In this document: piece by piece, positions 10,387 through 21,149 of the stretch
How the letters are laid out: every line of letters starts with the position of its first letter
Numbering within the stretch: position 1 is the first letter of the stretch
Source: Zasmidium citrigriseum
Lineage: Eukaryota > Ascomycota > Dothideomycetes > Mycosphaerellales > Mycosphaerellaceae
Direction of reading: 5' to 3'
Assembly: GCA_002786025.1 (NCBI GenBank)
Contig: NHNW01000066.1
Location: 62,001 to 126,000, forward strand
DNA: 64,000 nucleotides
Notes under the pieces: generated by a model
What the model was told of the DNA's origin: nothing
Databases searched by the model: none
Seen by the model: only the letters and a program-made list of their open reading frames with translations
Translations under genes and position numbers: made by a program

Positions 10387-11553
10387 ATGATGGAATCGTA
10401 TCCGCATTTGGGTTGATGCCATTGACTTTGGTCTGTCTCCTTTGGTCTCCTCGGCATTCGTATGCTCGTACGGACAGAAGCTTGGTAGGTACGGTGTCTC
10501 TCTTCGTGGCTGACTGGTACGAGCATCCTCTACTCATGTCGTGCATATATAAGAGGCCGCCGCCTATCTCGCATTTGTTGCCATCGCAAGATGTCTCGGA
10601 GATTGTTCCGTGTATGTAGGACTTCGTACTTCCTTCCCTGCTCACGACATGTGACGTCGCACCTCCACTGCCGCCTGCCGCCGACCCCTTTGTTCTCCCC
10701 CGACTTCATCTCATCGATCAGACTGCCGTCAAGCCAGACAAGGCACGGCGCAATGCGGAGACTTTCAGCCTCACATGGCCCAAGATCTTGGGTCCTGGCA
10801 TCTGACGTCGGATGTCTCTTGCTCGACAGCGTAACCCGGTCTGGATGCTGGTTGGCAAACCCGATTACGACCGTGACAGAAGCTTCCTGCTGCAAACCTC
10901 CCACACGATCATGTCGTCGCACAGCTCTGCTGAAAGGAGCAAATGGCGAAGAGTTTGAGGAAGAACGTTGAAGCACGCAATGAATCCGAACGAGCACGAC
11001 TTTTGACGTTCTCGCCGGCTGGGACCGATTTATCCGTGGACGTGTGTGGACTACCGACTGCTCTGGCCAGGGGGTTTTAGAGTTCGCCTTATCATGGTAC
11101 CAGCAAACACACGCCCGCCCACACTCGTGCGAATTGATGAAGAAGACGGCGTCGAAGCGAATTGAAGTGTTCAGCCATTGACGCGTCGTCCAAGCCCGCC
11201 TGCTGCACGCTGCTGCATTCCACGTCGACTCGGAAGGCGGTGCAGCTGCAGGTCCAGCCTTGTGAGACCCGCCTCGACGCCTGAACGCCACATCGGTTCC
11301 TTCAGCGATACTTCCACTGGATCGCGCTTGGCAGCGACGGGCTTGGCCCCATCCACCGCGCAGGAACCCAATCAGCGCACGCAGCAATCTTCGCAAAAAC
11401 ACGGTGCCAGCGTGGCCTTGGGCGCCCCGCGGAGGGAGGCCAGCATGCCAGGAGGCTCACCAGCGACTTCACTCTTCTCCGACAAGACCTGCGATGCCCG
11501 TCTGTCCTGCGCAGAGCGGCTGCCTCGATGACCACATCCCGCCGTGAGAGTCA
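10387..11553. other. Long intergenic stretch with an isolated TATA-like element
   Basis: I find no convincing gene in 1.17 kb. A perfect TATA-like element (TATATAA, about 10546-10552) is followed by an ATG at 10591 and, 21 bases later, a consensus GTATGT splice donor. The encoded peptide has no recognisable family. A 290-codon frame on the minus strand (10530-11402) is Arg/Ser-rich and featureless. The segment may hold an unrecognised short gene, a non-coding transcript or a long 5' untranslated region of the glycosyltransferase at 11554. Confidence 0.35.
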
Positions 11554-13380
11554 ATGCTGAACCTACAACGCCTGCGAACACTCTCGGGCGGCCAGGGAAA
11601 CGACCGGAACGCTTTTTGGCGCCTGCTGTCCTCGAAACCCGCCAAATTCATCGCCACGGGCCTCCTGGCCGTCTCCTTCGCCCTCGTCTGGTTGCGCGTG
11701 TTTCATACCTCGCACCATGCCACCGGTCCGATCCCGCAGATAATCGACGACATCCAGCATCTTCAAATCCCGAGCGTCCACAATACACCCACTGTGCCGC
11801 TGAAGGGAAATGCGCGACTTCACCTTTTGGTCCCGGCGACCAGCACGAATCCCGATCTTTGCAAGCTACTTCTTTCAGCACAGATATTAGGCTATCCGAC
11901 TCCGGTATTAATTAATTATGGCGATCATGAAGTCTGGGATGCCTACGTCCAGCATCTTGCCAAGGTTGAAGGCATTCTTCATTACCTGGAACAACTCGAG
12001 ACTTCAGAGGACTATGTGGAGGATTTAGTTCTAATAGTCGATGGGTGAGATGTGCCCGCAAATTTTTGCCGCGACAGTTGCTGACGGAGTTTCAGGTACG
12101 ACATCTGGTTCCAGCTACGGCCGGATGTGCTCATTAAGCGATTTTACGAGATCAATGCCGCTGCAAATGCGCGCGCGATTGAAACATACGGAGAAGATCT
12201 AGTGACGAAACATGACATCCGGCAAACCATCGTGTTTGGTCCGGATAAGATTTGCTGGCCGGTTGATTTCAGCAGACCGGCATGCTGGGCCGTGCCGACC
12301 AGTCCGCTGCCTGAGACTGCGTTTGGACCACGAGTGAACGACACAGAAGACCGCAGCAAGAACCAGGCCCGATGGTTGAACAGCGGGACAGTATTGGGAA
12401 GCGCCCAGGATTTGAAGGAAGTTTTTGCCGCCACTTTGGAGGCCATCAACACCAACCACACGACCGACTCGGATCAATTCTACTTTGCAAACATTTTTGG
12501 AGAACAGGAGTATGCCCGCTTGAGTCGCAAGCCAGAAATGCTTGAGGAAGCGAAGCAAGTGAAGTACTTCGACAATGAGGATGAGAGTGAAGGATTCCGA
12601 GCAGAGCCAGATCTTCAAGATAAGAAGACTGAGTACCACATTGGAATCGACTACTACTCGTCCATGTTCCAGACGCTGGCGTTCTGGAAACAACACATCT
12701 CATGGTCGCGAGCCGCTGACTCGTTCAGGGCACCCACGGAGAGCAGCCCCTATCACATTCCCCTACCCGAAGACATTCAGCAGTCCACACCGCCTTTCGA
12801 ATCTATGAAATATGGGATGGATACCGCTACCCTCCCTTCTTCGTGGGCTGAAGTGGATCTGGCTTATAACGTTATTACGAAGCAGCAGCCGGTGCTTTTA
12901 CATGTGACCGGAAACCCGGACGAGAAGCGATATCGAGGCTACTGGTGGAAACGGATATGGTTCCAGGCAAAGGCTGAGCAGCTCCGCCTCGCCAGCCAGA
13001 ATGTCGATCAAAACCAAATCTCATCGAAGCCAATTGGAGGCTACATGTGGTACAACGCACAAGGCGACGAAGACGAAGTGAGCGCTGTCAACAAGGGCGG
13101 TGCGTGGACGGATCGGCGAGGATGGCTCAGCTGGAAGCGGCTATGCAAGGCTCAAGAATGGGATTTGTATTTCGTGCCCGATAACGAACTCTGGCATCCA
13201 AAGCCACGGCCGCCAGAAGAAGACAATCCAGCACCACCGCCGGAAGAGGAGCCGCCGGCAGAAGAGCCTCCTCCAGAAGAGCCTCCTTCAGACGAACGGG
13301 ATTCTTCCCCAGCGGGCGAAGCTCCGGGGCAGCCGGCAGTGCAGCGAAGAACCAGAAAATCAAGAGCCGAAGCTCGATAG
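11554..13380 (+). CDS. Type II membrane glycosyltransferase (PLOD-GT-like), paralogue A
   Basis: Two exons (11554-12044, 12096-13380) encode about 591 residues. A short cytosolic N terminus is followed by one membrane anchor (about residues 29-48) and a lumenal catalytic region. The intron lies inside V-D-G|Y-D-I-W-F-Q, the most conserved block of this fungal family, which resembles the glycosyltransferase domain of procollagen lysyl hydroxylase/galactosyltransferase. Other family blocks are L-L-V-P-A-T near 92, W-L-N-S-G-T near 270, D-S-D-Q-F-Y-F near 306 and Y-H-I-G-I-D-Y-Y near 366. Unlike paralogues B and C, this copy ends in about 50 residues of Pro/Glu-rich low-complexity sequence. Golgi sugar transfer is inferred from architecture; donor and acceptor are unknown. 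Confidence 0.72.
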
Positions 13381-13719
13381 TAACTATCGGCCCGCTGGGC
13401 TTTGCGAGAGGCCGGTCATGACTGAGAGCGAATAGATAGATAGAGCCGCGCATCTATACCCCATTTTGCATCGTTTACGGAAAGACTTCAGGCCTCGGTT
13501 TCGCGCTTCCGCTGGGATATGGCCGCCGGGGAAGGCGGGTTGGTAGTGTAAGTGCCGACTTGGTACACCGCCCTATGGACCACGTGAACGATTTATTGAC
13601 CCCTGAATGACGTTCAGTACAACACCTTCACCGGAGTGTCCTGATAAGAAATTGATATATATTTGTACGGCCAAGACGAAGTGTGAGACATTCATGATGT
13701 GCATTGACAACTTGCAGAT
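13381..13719. promoter_or_regulatory. Intergenic region with TATA-like element before the MFS gene
   Basis: This 339-base gap contains an alternating AT tract (about 13656-13663, ATATATAT), 57 bases before the MFS start codon, a plausible TATA position. A short gatagata run near 13433 is the only repeat seen. Confidence 0.35.
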
Positions 13720-15168
13720 ATGGATTCTATTCTCTTCAGACCTTTCACATGGTTCCTCCGAGAGTTCGGATGGAATTCAATTCACGCCACGGGCAAGAAC
13801 GCATACATCATTATCTTTTCTCGCATGCTGCGCATGTTCGCTCATGGCGCCGTCACATTGATTCTTGGTGAGACATTGGTCAACTCAAGCCTCAATCAAA
13901 CACTGACCAATTCTTCAGCTCCCTTCCTCGCCTCCCTCAACGTCTCAGACCACTACATCGGCCTCTTCATGACCCTCACCCTCCTGGGCGACGTCTTCCT
14001 CGGCATGTACCTAACCCTCATCGCCGACCGCTTCGGCCGGCGAAAAGTCCTCCTCCTCGGATCTTGCATGATGATCCTGACCGGCTTCGTCTTCGCCACT
14101 TCTGACTCCTACTGGCTCCTCCTCATCGCGGCCATCTTCGGCGTCGTCAGTGTCACGGGTACGGATTTCGGTCCTTTCCGCTCGGTCGAGGAGAGTATCA
14201 ATTCGGAGCTTGCGACGACGGTGACGAGGGCGGATGTGTTTACTTGGTATATTACGCTTGGGTTGGCGGGGAGTGCGGTGGGGAGTGAGGTTTGTGGGAG
14301 AGTTGTGGAGTTGTTGAAAGGGACAAGGGGGTGGAAAGTCGACCAGGCGTATCGTTTGGTGTTCTGTCTTTATGCGGTTGTTGGTGTGATTAACGCGGGT
14401 ATGGTGTTGTGGCTCGGGGAGGTGTGTGAGATGAAGGGTAGGGAGGGTGGGTATGAATCAGTCTCGCAAGATGAAAGAGAAGGGAGGGACGATATTGAGA
14501 TGGCCGACGTTTCTGCACCCGACGCTGGAACGGCCAGACAAGACAAGGCGAAACGGACTTGCACGAGCCGATTCTCGACCATCTCACCACCAACCCTCGC
14601 GATCATCTACAAACTCTGGATCTTGCTCGCCATCGACTCGATCGCAGAGGGCATGGCGCCCTACGCACTCACCGTCTACTACATGGATCAGAAGTTCCAT
14701 CCAGGCAAAGCCACTCTCGGAGACGTCACATCTGTGGCATACTTCCTCAGCGCGGCCTCGTCCATCTTCGCCGGTTCTCTGGCTCGACGATTCGGACTGG
14801 TCAACACAATGGTCTTCTCCCACGGTCCTTCATCTGCGGCAATATTGCTTTTCTCGCTGCCGAACAACTTCATCTTGACGGTTGCGCTTCTGCTTACCCG
14901 GACTGGTTTGCAGAATGTCGATCAAGCTCCGCGGGGCGCTTTTATCGCTGCTGTCTCAAGACCTGATGAGCGTACGGCTGTGCTGGGGATTGCCGGCATG
15001 TTGAGGACTGTGGCTGCCATGCCGGGACCTTTCGTCACTGGTATGTTGGCTGATCGAGGACTGTTTGGATGGGCTTTTGTGATTGCGGGAGCGGTACGTC
15101 TGGCGTACGACGTTGGGCTGTATGTGATGTTCTCTGGGCTCGAGTTGCCGAAGAACGAGAGCGGCTGA
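13720..15168 (+). CDS. Major facilitator superfamily transporter
   Basis: The frame is open across 482 codons, but a 51-base in-frame intron (13868-13918: GTGAGA donor, CACTGAC branch, TTCAG acceptor) very likely interrupts it. Removing it joins V-T-L-I-L to A-P-F-L-A-S-L and yields about 465 residues with clean membrane helices. The loop 2-3 signature A-D-R-F-G-R-R-K follows G-M-Y-L-T-L-I, as expected for MFS proteins. A long acidic cytosolic loop separates the two six-helix halves. The second half contains S-L-A-R-R-F-G in the equivalent loop. The substrate is unknown. The gene sits beside a Zn2Cys6 regulator, a common arrangement for inducible transport. Confidence 0.85.
   Translation: MDSILFRPFTWFLREFGWNSIHATGKNAYIIIFSRMLRMFAHGAVTLILGETLVNSSLNQTLTNSSAPFLASLNVSDHYIGLFMTLTLLGDVFLGMYLTLIADRFGRRKVLLLGSCMMILTGFVFATSDSYWLLLIAAIFGVVSVTGTDFGPFRSVEESINSELATTVTRADVFTWYITLGLAGSAVGSEVCGRVVELLKGTRGWKVDQAYRLVFCLYAVVGVINAGMVLWLGEVCEMKGREGGYESVSQDEREGRDDIEMADVSAPDAGTARQDKAKRTCTSRFSTISPPTLAIIYKLWILLAIDSIAEGMAPYALTVYYMDQKFHPGKATLGDVTSVAYFLSAASSIFAGSLARRFGLVNTMVFSHGPSSAAILLFSLPNNFILTVALLLTRTGLQNVDQAPRGAFIAAVSRPDERTAVLGIAGMLRTVAAMPGPFVTGMLADRGLFGWAFVIAGAVRLAYDVGLYVMFSGLELPKNESG
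13868..13918 (+). other. Probable 51-base in-frame intron in the MFS gene
   Basis: The intron has GTGAGA at the 5' end, CACTGAC as branch site and TTCAG at the 3' end. It is a multiple of three with no stop, so it is invisible in a six-frame translation. Keeping it would insert the polar N-S-S-L-N-Q-T-L-T-N-S-S segment into a membrane helix. Confidence 0.75.
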
Positions 15169-15396
15169 ACATTCGCCGCTTCAATGACGAGTGTGATGAA
15201 GGTGTTCGGCGACAGAACAACTGCCGACTTCAGAGACATGCCGTCCGGCCCGTGAACGATGCGGTGTATCGACCGTCATCGGCTTGCTGACTGTGCAAGA
15301 TTGAGTTCGATCGGCGCCGTGCAGCTGAACGACTTCGAGGGGGATCCACTACTACTGCAGCGAAGTCTTTGAGAAGAGAATCAATATGTCTGGATC

Positions 15397-17022
15397 ATGG
15401 TGAAGGCACGTGGCTGTGATAGCTGCCGTGCATCGAGAGTGAAGGTATCCTCCACAGTCTCGTCTGACTGAACCTCAATGCTGACCTCGTATAGTGTGAT
15501 AACAGAAGACCAACATGCACACGATGTGCCCGACTGCAACGAGAATGCACTGGATATCGAGATACAACAGATCTAATCATCGTTCAAGATGAGAGTCAGC
15601 CCAGTCGACCAAGCAGTGCTCCAACCACGGCCAGCAATGAGAAGCGCGATACCATTTCTCGCTCACGATATGTCCCTCCTCAACACTACGCCTCTGGCCA
15701 AAAGCTTCCCTGGCTTCGAGATGGAGCTCCAAACGAGCTACGACCTCGACTCCATGATATAGCTGTATCGCGATTCTTCGCCAACTACGTCCTTTATCCG
15801 AATCGACATATCGGAGACGACGGCTATTTGCCAGATCTACCTTACTTTTACTCACGCTCGAGCGATGGCTCGACACTCCAAAGCGCCGTCCGAGCATGTG
15901 CACTTGCCTCTTTCGCTCATGCTTCAGGACAGAGCGAACTTCTCCTGCGAGCTCGAAGGGCATACGGCGAGGCGCTGGAGAGTTTGCGAAAGAGTGTTGT
16001 GGATGTGTCCGTGATGAAGAGGGATGATACGTTGATGAGTGTGCTTGTGTTGGATTTCTTTGCTGTAAGTCTGATGTGCAATTAAGACCGTGGAAAGGTT
16101 GCTGACATGCTTGCAGCTGCTCACTGATGAGACGCCTGCGTTTCTGGGACCGCATTCTTATGCTATTGCGGATATCCTTCGGGCGAGGGGTGATCAGCAG
16201 ATACGGACTACTGTGGGTTGGAATTTGTTTCGAGTTGCGCATAGAAGAGTGGTAAGTCAACTGTGGAATGGTAGGTATATGTGTGCTGACTAATACTAGC
16301 AACATCGCCGAATGTTCAACAGAACAATCGCACAGCCCATCAACACACTGCCATGGTTCCTCGAGACCGCACCGACGCATATCGAAGCCAGGCTTGGCTA
16401 CAACGGCAACATTATCGTCAACGCTTGTCAGCGCGCCAGAGAAAATCTCGTCAATGAGAATGACTCTGCTACCATCTTGAGCACCATCGAAGGACTCCAT
16501 CGCATCGCCGTCGAGACCAGCGCGTGGACTGACCTCTTACCCTCAGGCTGGCTTCCATGGACTTGCAAGCTCGACCCTTCAAACATCAAGAACACTATGC
16601 TTGGCACCTTTGACTTCTCGCAATGTGTGCACTACAGCGATATTTGGATCGCGAATACCTGGAACTGTCATCGCACGTACCAGGTCCATCTGCACGAGAC
16701 GCTTTACGAATGTTACACCGCCGTCGTAGAGGCCAACGAACAGTCAGATCGTTTGATGACCGCCTCAAACGAGGTCTTGGAAGCGACCCAAAGTCTTCTG
16801 GACGAGATGCTGGATTCAGTCCCCTTTTTATTGGGTCTGCATCAAATCGATGCTCGGGGCAATGGAGATGAGGCAAGCTATCATCCTGAGCTTGGGTCGT
16901 ATTATGCGTTTGGAGTTACGGAGTGTGTTGGAAAATTTGCATTGTCATCGGAGTCGCAAAGGGAGCTTGCTTTGGGTTTGGGAGGGAGGATTTTGGAGAG
17001 ATGGAAGCAGAGGTCTTTGTAG
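15397..17022 (+). CDS. Zn2Cys6 fungal transcription factor
   Basis: Four exons (15397-15444, 15495-16064, 16117-16251, 16300-17022) give about 491 residues. The binuclear zinc cluster is at the N terminus: C-D-S-C, then C-D at the start of exon 2, then C-T-R-C and R-E-C, in the spacing CX2CX6CX6CX2CX6C. The first intron cuts the cluster after R-V-K, a very common intron position in this family. The remaining 400 residues resemble the fungal Zn2Cys6 regulators with a PF11951-like C-terminal region, with no clear ligand site. It should be nuclear and bind CGG-type half-sites. Neighbouring targets could be the MFS gene upstream or the amidohydrolase and Ldi-like genes downstream; this is inference from position only. 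Confidence 0.87.
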
Positions 17023-17203
17023 AAGTGAGTGGATTGAGAGGCAATGTCGATTGTTTTAGATATCATCCTCGCACTTCAGCTGTTTCGTGACGATCGAAAA
17101 TTTATAGCGTAGTCGAATCCAAAGACCCAAGCAAATCAAAGAAACCAGTACCAGTACAAGACCTCTGGACTCTACACGTATTCATGCTCATTACCACGCC
17201 CTA

Positions 17204-18277
17204 TCAAGCATCACATTGAAAATACCCGCTCAACCCAAACAACCTCTTCGCATTCTCCCTCCCCACCATCTTATACTCCCTCTCCCCAATCGCCCCCTTA
17301 ATCCCCTCCTCCTCCCCATCAAACCACCCACACCCCCTCTCAATAGTCTCATACGGATAATCCACACTAAACAACACCCTCTCAGCCCCAACCTCATCAA
17401 CCACAAACTTCAGCGCAGGCGTATAGAAATCTCCACTCGTCGTCCAGTAGACATTGTTCCGGAAGTAATGCATGATGTCGTCTTGTTTGCAGATCACGTC
17501 GCCGTTGGCCGCGGCGATGGGTTTCATGTTATCTTGGATCCAGTGGTTGATGCGCCAGAAGTCTATCGGGAGGCGTTCGCCTAGGTGGCCGACTATGAGT
17601 TGGAGGGTTGGGAAGCGGTCGAAGACGCCGGAGACGATGATTCGGAGGAGGTGTAAGGAGACTCCTGTTGCGAATTGGAATGGTGGACCGACGAGGTACT
17701 TTCCTCCCAGACCGCTGTACATCTTCTCGAAGGCCTCGTCGTGATAGCCCGCAGGTAGGGATGGGTGCAGGTAGATGGGGACGTTGAGCTCGCAGACGAC
17801 GGACCAGAAGGCGTCGTAGCGGGGGTCGTCGTAGAAGAGCCAGGTGTAGGCGTCTGGGCCGGCGTGTTGGAAGTTGTAGAGGAGGGCGCCGTGGAAGCGA
17901 AGGTCTCTGACACAGCGTCTGAGTTCGTCTCCAGCTTGGATGGGGTCATGCATGGAGAGACTTGCGAAAGCACCAAAATGCTCTCGAGAATCCTTTATTT
18001 GATCATAGAGATGATTGTTCAAGCGAGTTGCTTCTTTGGCTGCCTCGTTGGGATCGACGATCATTTGGCAGCCTGGCCCGGTGACTGAGAGGATTGTGTA
18101 TCCGATGCCGTGTTTTTGAGAGAGCTCAAGGCGTTCGCCGTGGATTGATTGCATTTGGCGGGCCCAACGAGGAATATCATCTGGAGCACATGATGCTACC
18201 CCCAGGAGCTTTCTCTTCGCTTCGACTTTATCTGGCTCTTCGTAGGCCTCTTCAAGCACGACTTTGCCGAGAAGCAT
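17204..18277 (-). CDS. Amidohydrolase-2 family, 2,3-dihydroxybenzoate/gamma-resorcylate decarboxylase type
   Basis: A single exon encodes 357 residues. I chose the ATG giving M-L-L-G-K-V-V-L-E-E-A-Y because family members start with K-V-A-L-E-E-A; an earlier in-frame ATG would add 16 residues. The metal and catalytic ligands of this decarboxylase family are all present: Glu in L-E-E-A, His in Y-L-H-P-S, His in I-V-G-H-L-G-E and Asp in F-S-V-D-Y-P. The family catalyses reversible, metal-dependent, non-oxidative decarboxylation of ortho-hydroxylated aromatic acids. The exact substrate cannot be read from sequence. It is divergent from the linalool-dehydratase-like gene, sharing a 579-base promoter region, so co-regulation is plausible. 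Confidence 0.88.
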   Translation of the reverse strand: MLLGKVVLEEAYEEPDKVEAKRKLLGVASCAPDDIPRWARQMQSIHGERLELSQKHGIGYTILSVTGPGCQMIVDPNEAAKEATRLNNHLYDQIKDSREHFGAFASLSMHDPIQAGDELRRCVRDLRFHGALLYNFQHAGPDAYTWLFYDDPRYDAFWSVVCELNVPIYLHPSLPAGYHDEAFEKMYSGLGGKYLVGPPFQFATGVSLHLLRIIVSGVFDRFPTLQLIVGHLGERLPIDFWRINHWIQDNMKPIAAANGDVICKQDDIMHYFRNNVYWTTSGDFYTPALKFVVDEVGAERVLFSVDYPYETIERGCGWFDGEEEGIKGAIGEREYKMVGRENAKRLFGLSGYFQCDA

Positions 18278-18856
18278 GATGTTGCATGATATTGTGAACC
18301 TGATGATTGGGCAAGACTGTGACAAATCGGTGTTCTGTCGTTCTGATGGGCTTCCATTCTGGACGAGAAAGTGGCATCTTTATGTAAAACATTTGAGGTC
18401 GATACAAGTCCACGGCTGAAGTGATGATCTCGGGCCTCTCTTGTGATACCGATTGAGACCGACATCGCAGAAGCAGCCTATTTGGGAAGTGCTGTTCGAG
18501 GGCATACCGAAAAGTTCAGCCTGTCGACGAGCTTTGCTTACAGCGTAGTAACTTTCAGAAGCGTTTTGGTACCTGAAAGTCAATCGCCCACGTCATGGGA
18601 AGCATTGGCTCAAGTGCCGGAGTCGGATCGTTCAGTAGACTCCTTCAGCCTCACGTTCCATGTGTCACAAAGTTTGCGCGCCAAAGTGGTATCCGATCGG
18701 CTTCACGCTCAGGAAAGCGACATCGCATGAATCCTGCCAGAACATTAGCATTCGGTAGTTGACAAGATCGGTAGTTGAAAGTTGCAACTCAACGAAGATG
18801 ACTTATTTGTACTTCCGCCGTTTCGCAATGCAATCGACCTGCATCAACCAATTCCA
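18278..18856. promoter_or_regulatory. Shared divergent promoter region
   Basis: These 579 bases lie between the divergent amidohydrolase and Ldi-like genes. No gene is supported inside. A near-duplicate cggtagttga motif occurs twice around 18753-18778. It probably holds both promoters. Confidence 0.45.
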
Positions 18857-20589
18857 ATGTCTCCTCCAAACATGAAGCACTCACTGCCATCGACTCTTCC
18901 ATTCGACGTCTCGAAACATCCCAAGCTCGACGAGAAGCAAGCAGGCCACCTGCGACATTTCCACAACATCGCATCTGCTCCAGATGGAGAATGGCCGCAC
19001 ATGGGCACGTCCGATCCAGAACAGGCTTTCGTCGATGCCTATCGATATCAGCTCGCAACGATGGCCTACGCATCTACTCTGGCGCACTACCATCGCCTGC
19101 CAGCGATGCGCTCGTTGTTCAAATCTCTGATTCGAAAGTTGATCCACAAGATGCTGTTACCTCATGTCTGGAATTATTGGTACCTGACGTCTCAGTCGGG
19201 GATTCGCCTTGATCCAGATATCAAGGAGCTAAGGAAGCCGTGGGCAGATCCAATCGTGAAGGAAAACATCATGTATAGCGGTCATCTACTACTGATGATC
19301 AGCTTGTACGCGATGCTCTTCGACGATGATGAGTTCGAGAAGGATGATAGCCTTGTCTTTGAGTGGAAGCCGATGTTTTGGGGGATGGGGTCGGAGAAGT
19401 TCACGTATTCTGCGAAGACTTTGCAAGATGCGATCTTGAAAGAGATGGAGCGAGAGCATTGGGTTGGAGTGTGCTGCGAGCCGAATATGGTGTTTGTCGT
19501 TTGCAACCAGTTTCCCGTGAGCAACAAATCCGTGCGTCGCATAATGTGGACGAAGACTGACTTGTCTTAGATCATTGCCATGAGATATAACGATGTTCGT
19601 CACGGCACGGACGTTGCGCGAAGGGTCCTGGAGCAATATTGGCCAGCAATCCAGAAGAAGAACATGATCGCAGACGATGGTCTCTTCGTGGACGCTCTCC
19701 ATGTCAGGCAGTCGGCTCCTCGGAGGGCCAAGAGTGTTGGCTTCACGGCCTGGTAAGTGGAATACCATACTCTTGGAGCATATTGCTGATATCGGGAAGG
19801 GCATGTGCTTTCATGAATTCATGGAATTCCGGATGGGTCCAGGAGAACTTCGCCCGGCAGGCTGAGGGCTACATCACGAATGTGGACGGCAAGACCAGAG
19901 TCCAAGCGCCGCTTGTTGCACAGGAGATCAGACGGCGAGTCAACGAGGACGGTGCGAATGCCAACGATGCCGAGACTGTGCGGCAAAGTAAGAAGGCCGT
20001 GGCAAATGCGGACAGCCATGAGTCCATGTTCCAGCAGCCTCTGTTCGGCTATGCTGCCCAGTGGCTTTCTGAGCTTGGTCGGACTCAAGAGCTTCAATCG
20101 CTCCTCGAAAGCATTGATGAAAAGCATGCACTAGTCTGGGAGGACGGTGGTTGCCGATATGCCAGGAATGACCGTATCATCAACGATGAGGGCGAGTGGG
20201 TGCGAATGGACCCATTCTCTGGTAATGCCGCCATCGCATACGCTCGATTGAGTGTTGCCGATGGCCAAAAGAAGATGTGGGAGCAGCCATGGACCAGAGA
20301 GCATGTCCAGCAAAGTCCGTATGTTGATGGTCTGGAGTACTGCGATGGGATCAACTGTCTTCGAGGCCAGTGGGATGAGGATCGGAACGCCATGTTTGTG
20401 ACGCTCAAGAGCTCGCAGAGCGGAGCGGTCAGATTCAGTGTCCGGAAACTACCCAAAGGTGTCTATGGCATCTATTGGGGTGGTTTTCTTGCTGAGGTAC
20501 GTGGATTGGAAGCTGGAGGAAGCGTCGACGTTGAACACACCTTTCTCGAGGGCGAAGAGATGGACCTAGTCGTTTGGAAGTCGACATAG
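18857..20589 (+). CDS. Linalool dehydratase/isomerase-like (Ldi domain) protein
   Basis: Three exons (18857-19516, 19571-19752, 19800-20589) encode about 543 residues. The pattern R-Y-Q-L-A-T-M-A-Y-A, then H-Y-H-R-L-P, M-Y-S-G-H-L, F-W-G-M-G and C-E-P-N-M-V-F-V-V-C-N-Q is, to my recollection, that of the fungal Ldi-domain family (linalool dehydratase/isomerase fold, an alpha/alpha barrel). The bacterial enzyme interconverts geraniol, linalool and myrcene. Fungal homologues are largely uncharacterised, so terpene chemistry should not be assumed. Both introns are supported by frame and by conserved W-A-C-A-F-M-N-S-W across the second junction. Upstream codons lack an ATG in frame before 18857. 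There is no signal peptide. Confidence 0.75.
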
Positions 20590-21149
20590 TGGCCTCGTAT
20601 GCCATCGCTCATGAGAGAATCGATTAGAAGTGCTTCGCATCGCAGCCAAAGCAATGGTGACGAGTGACTTGATGAGAGAGGAGTCCCAGATGGCGTCGCT
20701 CGGTCTCACGTGTTCGACGCTCTTGGCAAGAGTTTCGGTGCCAGTCAGAGCTGGAACGAACGTGCTTAGCGAGCCTGTTGATGTTCATGTGAATGATGAA
20801 GTGAAGTCAAGATTGATGAAACGCAAGCGCGTCTGACGCCCACCGCAAAGCCACGCAGTCCACGCGGCAGTTCTGCGGCCAAGACCACACGCTCCGCGGG
20901 TTCGGGAAGCCCCAAGATCCACAACCTGGATGCGGCTTGCCGGCGATCCGCTTGGCCAAGCTGAGAACAGGTGGCTTGCGCACTACGAGGAGCAACACAG
21001 GGGCTTGTGGCGCTGTGACCAGGAGTCTCGTCGACCGCGTCTCGAAGCTGTCCATGTCGACTTGCGTGGTCAGCCTCATGCGGTGACGAAAACCCAATCT
21101 TTAACGAGTGGACGATATTGGGAGGCTGGGCCAGGATAATCCAACGGGA
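20590..21149. other. Intergenic region
   Basis: These 560 bases between the Ldi-like gene and glycosyltransferase paralogue B contain only short open frames with no domain signal. It is the probable promoter of the downstream gene. Confidence 0.4.

Noticed and set aside
10530..11402. 290-codon minus-strand open frame
   Set aside because: Long but Arg/Ser/Gly-rich with no domain, no signal peptide and no conserved block. The GC-rich composition explains the open frame.
15577..16500. 307-codon minus-strand open frame
   Set aside because: It is antisense to a well-supported Zn2Cys6 regulator and contains only Ser/His/Pro-rich sequence.
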